64,000 bases of DNA from an uncultured Clostridia bacterium (GTDB taxonomy: Bacteria; Bacillota; Clostridia; UBA1381), in assembly GCA_947624485.1 (NCBI GenBank), contig CANQKM010000001.1, forward strand, positions 186,001 to 250,000, written 5' to 3'. Positions 60,522-64,000 of the stretch are shown here, piece after piece. The position numbers were made by a program, and so were the translations under genes. The notes under the pieces are model-generated. The model worked only from the letters and a program-made list of their open reading frames with translations, did no database searches and was not told the origin of the DNA. Position 1 is the first letter of the stretch; every line of letters starts with the position of its first letter.

Positions 60522-61669
60522 AAACACTTATCAAAAACGGAAAAATCGTCACTATGGCGGGTGACGTTATTGAAAACGGCTGTGTGCTGTTTGACGAAAA
60601 AATTTTGTATGTCGGCACTGATGAGCGCGACGCCGACAGCGTTATTGACGCGGAGGGCATGGTCGTCATGCCCGGCCTTATCGACGCGCACTGCCACGTC
60701 GGAATGTTTGAGGACTCGATAGGCTTCGAGGGCGACGACGGCAACGAGGACAGCGATCCCGTTATGCCCCATCTTCGCGCAATCGACGGCATAAATCCGT
60801 TCGACCGCGGTTTTGAGGAGGCGCGCAACGCGGGTATTACGACCGTTGTGACGGGCCCCGGCAGCGCAAACCCCGTGGGCGGTCAGTTTGCGGCGGTAAA
60901 AACATACGGCATATGCATTGACGATATGATCGTAAAAGCTCCCGCCGCGATGAAAATGGCTCTCGGTGAAAATCCTAAGGCGGTGTACAGTGAAAAGGAG
61001 GAAGCGCCCGTTACGCGCATGGGTACGGTCGCGCTGATACGCGAGCTGTTTATTAAGTCGAGGGATTACATGGAAAAGCTCGAAGCGTATACCGTCGACA
61101 GCGAGAATAACGAAAAGCCGGAATTTGATATTAAGCTCGAAGCGATGATACCGGTGCTTAAGCGTGAAATTCCCGTTAAAATCCACGCTCACCGCGCGGA
61201 CGATATTTGCACCGCGATAAGGATAGGTAAAGAGTTTGACGTGGACGTTACGATCGAGCATTGTTCTGACGGCGATGCGGTCGCGCCGATACTCGAACGC
61301 GAAAAAATCCCCGTCATGCTCGGTCCGACGCTGTCCGACAGGAGCAAGCCGGAGCTTAAAAACCTCACGTTCGACACGTACAGGAATTTGTCGGAGCGCG
61401 GTATTGACGCTGCGATTATCACGGATCACCCCGAAATAACGATAGAGCATCTGCCGCTTTGTGCCGCTATGGCGGTAAAGCACGGCATGGACGAGGACAA
61501 GGCGTTAAGCGCGGTAACGAGCATTGCGGCGAAAAACTGCCGAATCGGCGACAGAGTAGGCTCTTTGGAGGTCGGCAAGGACGCGGATATAGCGGTGTTT
61601 ACCGATTTGCCGACGCGTTTTGACGCGAAATGCGTCATGGTATTCATAGACGGCGTTAAGATCAAATAA
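60518..61669 (+). CDS. Amidohydrolase-superfamily enzyme (imidazolonepropionase-like)
   Basis: 383 residues. N-terminal and C-terminal beta-sandwich (IKNGKIVTMAGDVIENG, GKDADIAVF) around a metal TIM barrel: HxH in LIDAHCH, then HAHRADD, IEHCSDG and ITDHPE. These give His, His, His and Asp metal positions. The exact substrate is unknown; family members cleave cyclic amides or related bonds. Starts with an ATGA overlap after trxB. Confidence 0.85.
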   Translation: MKTLIKNGKIVTMAGDVIENGCVLFDEKILYVGTDERDADSVIDAEGMVVMPGLIDAHCHVGMFEDSIGFEGDDGNEDSDPVMPHLRAIDGINPFDRGFEEARNAGITTVVTGPGSANPVGGQFAAVKTYGICIDDMIVKAPAAMKMALGENPKAVYSEKEEAPVTRMGTVALIRELFIKSRDYMEKLEAYTVDSENNEKPEFDIKLEAMIPVLKREIPVKIHAHRADDICTAIRIGKEFDVDVTIEHCSDGDAVAPILEREKIPVMLGPTLSDRSKPELKNLTFDTYRNLSERGIDAAIITDHPEITIEHLPLCAAMAVKHGMDEDKALSAVTSIAAKNCRIGDRVGSLEVGKDADIAVFTDLPTRFDAKCVMVFIDGVKIK

Positions 61670-61672
61670 GTA

Positions 61673-61714
61673 AAAAAGGTTATTAAAAATGAAACCATTT
61701 TTAATAACCTTTTT
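61673..61714 (+). terminator. Terminator of the glycosyltransferase operon
   Basis: A 19-bp perfect stem, 61673-61691 with 61696-61714, running into T residues. The opposite side (A-rich) also allows minus-strand use after the SASP gene. Confidence 0.9.
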
Positions 61715-61758
61715 CATTGCGGTTCAAATTAAAGATAAAGAATTATCACAGGACTCGA

Positions 61759-61950
61759 TTACTTAAGTCTGCTCTCATAATCCTCGATCATCTTCTTAAC
61801 CATCTGACCGCCTACCGAACCTGCCTGCTTCGATGTGATGTCGCCGTTGTAACCCTGTGAAAGGTTAACGCCTACCTCACGTGCAGCCTCCATCTTGAAC
61901 TGATCCATAGCCTGCTTTGCCTGCGGAATGTTGATTTTGCTCTTTGCCAT
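61759..61950 (-). CDS. Alpha/beta-type small acid-soluble spore protein
   Basis: DNA-binding protein that saturates the spore chromosome. 63 residues. Family core: MEAAREVGVNL (GPR cleavage region), YNGDITSKQAGSVGGQMVKKMIEDYE. ATG at 61950 with AAGGAGGG upstream. Preceded by a sigma-G-like promoter and a leader hairpin (GTGTCGA/TCGACAC, 61996-62015). Confidence 0.93.
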   Translation of the reverse strand: MAKSKINIPQAKQAMDQFKMEAAREVGVNLSQGYNGDITSKQAGSVGGQMVKKMIEDYESRLK

Positions 61951-62020
61951 TTCTGTTCCCTCCTTCACATTCAAAGTCCCAAATCTATTTAATCGTGTCG
62001 AATTTCATCGACACTGATAC

Positions 62021-62049
62021 TATTTTGCACGCAAGCTAAAATAATATGC
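62021..62049 (-). promoter_or_regulatory. Sigma-G-like promoter of the SASP gene
   Basis: Minus strand: GCATA (62045-62049), 17 bases, CAAAATA (62021-62027), close to the sigma-G pattern GMATR and CATnHTA (one mismatch). Confidence 0.55.
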
Positions 62050-62132
62050 AAAATAGTTTTCGGTAAAATTTGCAAGGCGGATGTCGCGAAAATACATGCG
62101 GCGGCTCATTTCAAACTTTTAGAAAAAAACTA

Positions 62133-62161
62133 TTGACATTAAACCGCGTTTTTGTTATAAT
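62133..62161 (+). promoter_or_regulatory. Promoter of the tRNA-Ser genes
   Basis: TTGACA (62133-62138), 17 bases, TATAAT (62156-62161): consensus. Confidence 0.85.
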
Positions 62162-62191
62162 AATCTGCGTCAGTGAATTTGACGCGAAAGC

Positions 62192-62279
62192 GGAGAGATG
62201 GCTGAGTGGTTGAAAGCACCGGTCTTGAAAACCGGCAGCGTGCGAGCGCTCGCGGGTTCGAATCCCGCTCTCTCCTCCA
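62192..62279 (+). tRNA. tRNA-Ser (anticodon TGA)
   Basis: 88 nt. Acceptor GGAGAGA/TCTCTCC, anticodon stem CCGGT/ACCGG around CTTGAAA, long variable arm, T arm GCGGG/CCCGC, encoded CCA. The base before CCA is T, where serine tRNAs normally have G. Confidence 0.94.
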
Positions 62280-62371
62280 TTCATTACATTTTATCAATAT
62301 CGGTACTGCGTACGGCGCGGGCTGCTTTTTAAAGCGGCGGCTGCCCGAAAATCACCGTATGCCGTCTTTAC

Positions 62372-62462
62372 GGAGAAGTACTCAAGAGGCCGAAGAGGCG
62401 CCCCTGCTAAGGGTGTAGGTCGGGAAACCGGCGCGAGGGTTCAAATCCCTCCTTCTCCGCCA
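62372..62462 (+). tRNA. tRNA-Ser (anticodon GCT)
   Basis: 91 nt. Acceptor GGAGAAG/CTTCTCC, discriminator G, encoded CCA. Anticodon loop CTGCTAA gives GCT. Long variable arm. It lies 92 nt after the first tRNA-Ser with no separate promoter, so they are probably one transcript. Confidence 0.95.
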
Positions 62463-62489
62463 GTAATTCCCACTGTGGGAAAACGGCGA

Positions 62490-62524
62490 AACACCATGAA
62501 TCACCTACGATTCATGGTGTTTTT
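62490..62524 (+). terminator. Terminator of the tRNA-Ser transcript
   Basis: A 13-bp stem, 62490-62502 with 62509-62521, then TTTT. Just before it lies the 15-base palindrome TTCCCACTGTGGGAA (62467-62481). Confidence 0.85.
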
Positions 62525-62650
62525 ATGTCCGAAAATTTAACTACAAGACAACTACAGTTTACATTAGCTCCGTATCAATCATTCTTTCAAGCGGATATTA
62601 TTATTTCGATATGAATATATCATAATCCGTATATAGAAAGGATGAGGTCT

Positions 62651-62995
62651 ATGAAAAAATTTTTTTCACAAAAAGAACTAACCGCAAGTAAAATGTCCGA
62701 GGAACTTAAAGCGGCTGTAAGCGATACGCTGTGTATATTGGATAACTGCTACGGTACTGACAGGACGGACGCCAATCTCGGCGGATATGTGCTGATAATC
62801 GAAAATGAGGGTCAATTAGCCGACCTCGAAAACATATTCCACGAGCCGATAGAGCGCGTAATACCTGAATTTACCGATATAGTGTCCGATAATTACCTGA
62901 AAACTCTGTACATATTAAGCTCCGATTTTACCGTCACAATTCTATTCCCCGTAAAATATGCTCCGCCAATCGTAAAGGAAGGAGTCAGTCAATGA
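62651..62995 (+). CDS. Unknown protein, first gene after the tRNA-Ser pair
   Basis: 114 residues from the ATG at 62651 (GAAAGGA 8 nt upstream; an in-frame ATG at 62642 is inside that site). Hydrophobic and charged stretches alternate (VLIIENEGQLADLENIF, TLYILSSDFTVTILFPV); not recognised. It overlaps the Mor-type gene by 4 nt (ATGA), so the pair is coupled. Confidence 0.6.
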   Translation: MKKFFSQKELTASKMSEELKAAVSDTLCILDNCYGTDRTDANLGGYVLIIENEGQLADLENIFHEPIERVIPEFTDIVSDNYLKTLYILSSDFTVTILFPVKYAPPIVKEGVSQ

Positions 62996-63357
62996 ATACT
63001 ACGGACAAATTTATGGAAAATTCCAAGGACAATGGGATTTGTATCGCTCCAAAAGGTATGCTACAATACCAAAGAGAGGTGATTTCGATGAGCGAGGACA
63101 GCAAAAATCTGCTTAACAAGGTATACAGAGATATAAGCGAGGAGCTTGGACTCGACGCGGCTATGACGATTCACCACATGTTCAAGGGGACGCAGGTATG
63201 CTTTCCCGTCAAATTTTTCGACCCGAAATATGTAAAGGAGATGATAGTGCAGGAGTACGACGGAAAAAATACCGCCATGCTGGCGAAAAAGTATGATTAT
63301 TCGGAAAAAACTGTAAGGCGGATAATCAGAGACAGTGCAAAAAGAAAGGTGAGGTAA
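62992..63357 (+). CDS. Mor-family transcription activator-like protein
   Basis: 121 residues from the ATG at 62992 (AGGAG 7 nt upstream). The last ~85 residues fit the Mor/C-protein family of Mu-like phages: YRDISEELGLDAAMTIHHMF, FPVKFF, IVQEYDGKNTAMLAKKYDYSEKTVRRII (helix-turn-helix). A second start at 63088 with AGAGGTG upstream would give just this domain. In Clostridia this family is also found outside phages. Points to an integrated element or its remnant. Confidence 0.75.
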   Translation: MNTTDKFMENSKDNGICIAPKGMLQYQREVISMSEDSKNLLNKVYRDISEELGLDAAMTIHHMFKGTQVCFPVKFFDPKYVKEMIVQEYDGKNTAMLAKKYDYSEKTVRRIIRDSAKRKVR

Positions 63358-63360
63358 AAA

Positions 63361-63627
63361 ATGGGATTCTTAGATGGTTTGAAAAGAGAACTTCAAAGTC
63401 AGCAGGAGAATCTGAGGCGTCGACAGTATGAAAATGAGAGAAATGCATATAGAGAATATGCAAATAAGGGCAGGGAAATGTCTAAATCTGATGATGCTAA
63501 TTTAGCTCGCAAAGGGCGTGAGCTTCAAGAAAAGGCAACAGAACGGGAACGTCAGTTGAGATACGAAAGGCAGGAGTATCTTAGGAACAAAAGAGAACAG
63601 GAAATATATAACAAAATAAATAAGTAG
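63361..63627 (+). CDS. Small coiled-coil protein, unknown
   Basis: 88 residues, almost entirely charged helix (LKRELQSQQENLRRRQYENE ... ERERQLRYERQEYL). AT-rich codons. 3 nt after the Mor-type gene; AAGGTGAGG overlaps the junction. No family recognised. Confidence 0.55.
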   Translation: MGFLDGLKRELQSQQENLRRRQYENERNAYREYANKGREMSKSDDANLARKGRELQEKATERERQLRYERQEYLRNKREQEIYNKINK

Positions 63628-63639
63628 GAGGACATTCAA

Positions 63640-63813
63640 ATGGCTAAATCAAAAGAAACATATTTAAAAGTAGCTGAGACAAGAAAAAAAATAGCAGACA
63701 GGGCATGGGCAAGAGCAAAAAACAATCCCGATGAGGGATATCAATACCAAATTGCAAGATACGGATATCAAATGGCTGAAAATGCAAGGAAGGCAGCTAA
63801 AAAGGCAAAATAA
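63640..63813 (+). CDS. Small basic protein, unknown
   Basis: 57 residues, Lys/Ala-rich helical (ETRKKIADRAWARAKNN, GYQMAENARKAAKKAK). GGAGGACA upstream of the ATG. Shares direction and AT-rich composition with the preceding genes. Possibly nucleic-acid binding by its charge; no family recognised. Confidence 0.55.
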   Translation: MAKSKETYLKVAETRKKIADRAWARAKNNPDEGYQYQIARYGYQMAENARKAAKKAK

Positions 63814-63824
63814 TCAGCAAATCT

Positions 63825-63860
63825 GGCATATGGACAATTAACTGTCCATATGCCTTTTTT
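63825..63860 (+). terminator. Terminator of the small-gene unit
   Basis: A 12-bp perfect stem, 63825-63836 with 63843-63854, then six T residues. Confidence 0.9.
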
Positions 63861-63885
63861 AATTTCAAGAAAAGGAGTAACCACA

Positions 63886-64000
63886 ATGAGTACAAAACAA
63901 AATACAAATACAAATACAAATGAAGCACTGAATTTCATTGCGGAAAATATCGACAAGCTGAAAATGCTGCTGTGTGCCTCTACGGGTGATAAACCCTTAA
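63886..64000 (+). CDS. Partial gene running off the right edge, unknown
   Basis: ATG at 63886 with AAGGAG upstream; 38 codons to the window end, no stop. The start contains an Asn-Thr tandem run (NTNTNTN) from ACAAAT repeats, then an ordinary helical stretch (LNFIAENIDKLKMLL). Function cannot be judged. Confidence 0.5.
   Translation, partial: MSTKQNTNTNTNEALNFIAENIDKLKMLLCASTGDKPL

Noticed and set aside
60488-61483. 331-codon minus-strand open frame opposite the amidohydrolase
   Set aside because: Antisense shadow; rich in Arg/His/Tyr as expected for the complement of a GC-rich gene.

Overview
The window looks like chromosome of an endospore-forming, Gram-positive, anaerobic Clostridia-type Firmicute with mixed GC content. 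The sequence-level reasons are: sporulation genes (spoIIP, an uninterrupted sigK with a pro-sequence, an alpha/beta-type SASP behind a sigma-G-like promoter), an SLH-domain surface protein, a desulfoferrodoxin-type superoxide reductase, the Firmicute order dnaX-ybaB-recR, and strong AGGAGG-type ribosome binding sites. A secreted SGNH (GDSL) esterase, a cytoplasmic GH2 enzyme paired with a DUF5107/TPR protein, and L-arabinose isomerase point to plant-polysaccharide use. I cannot name the species.

Layout. 1-6.3 kb: spoIIP, rplS, lepB, rbgA, an HPr-like protein without the active histidine, mtaB, a CD1247-like zinc-ribbon protein and efp. 6.4-13.6 kb: an acyl-CoA ligase with a sodium:solute symporter, then brnT-brnA running into a 1061-residue secreted SGNH esterase. 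13.6-17.3 kb: tRNA-Arg and metA from overlapping divergent promoters, a zinc-ribbon/YARHG membrane protein, sigK, and a small transcript from a consensus promoter. 17.3-22.9 kb: a blaI-blaR1-type operon with an unknown third gene, recR, ybaB, dnaX and the SRP RNA. 22.9-25.1 kb: an AT-rich gene, a 117-bp inverted repeat, tRNA-Leu and tmRNA. 25.1-34.2 kb: subtilase, the operon AI-2E-type permease/HI0933 flavoprotein/membrane protein/sirtuin, and the SLH protein. 34.3-41.7 kb: the DUF5107-TPR/GH2 operon, superoxide reductase and three small unknown genes.

41.8-50 kb: two housekeeping operons, ddl-murI-ywiB-ctpA (peptidoglycan precursors and proteolysis) and ywlE-rimI-tsaD-aroB-lspA-rluD. 50.0-50.45 kb: no protein gene; instead two small RNAs in tandem, each behind a copy of the same ~49-bp promoter and each with its own terminator. 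50.5-61.7 kb: araA, rpsB-tsf, a RelB/YoeB toxin-antitoxin pair, a Fic-like protein, a HAD-typA operon, a GNAT enzyme and the operon glycosyltransferase-trxB-amidohydrolase. 61.7-64 kb: SASP, two tRNA-Ser genes and, directly after them, small AT-rich genes including a Mor-type regulator, which look like the start of an integrated element.

The strongest candidates for something undescribed are the duplicated-promoter sRNA pair (50.08-50.43 kb), an exact 12-base repeat used both as an intergenic palindrome (14.75 kb) and as in-frame codons in a gene (40.96-41.04 kb), the small transcript after sigK (17.08-17.22 kb), and the long inverted repeat beside the AT-rich gene (24.23-24.34 kb). Promoter calls were made by eye: a -35-like hexamer, 17 bases, and a -10-like hexamer.
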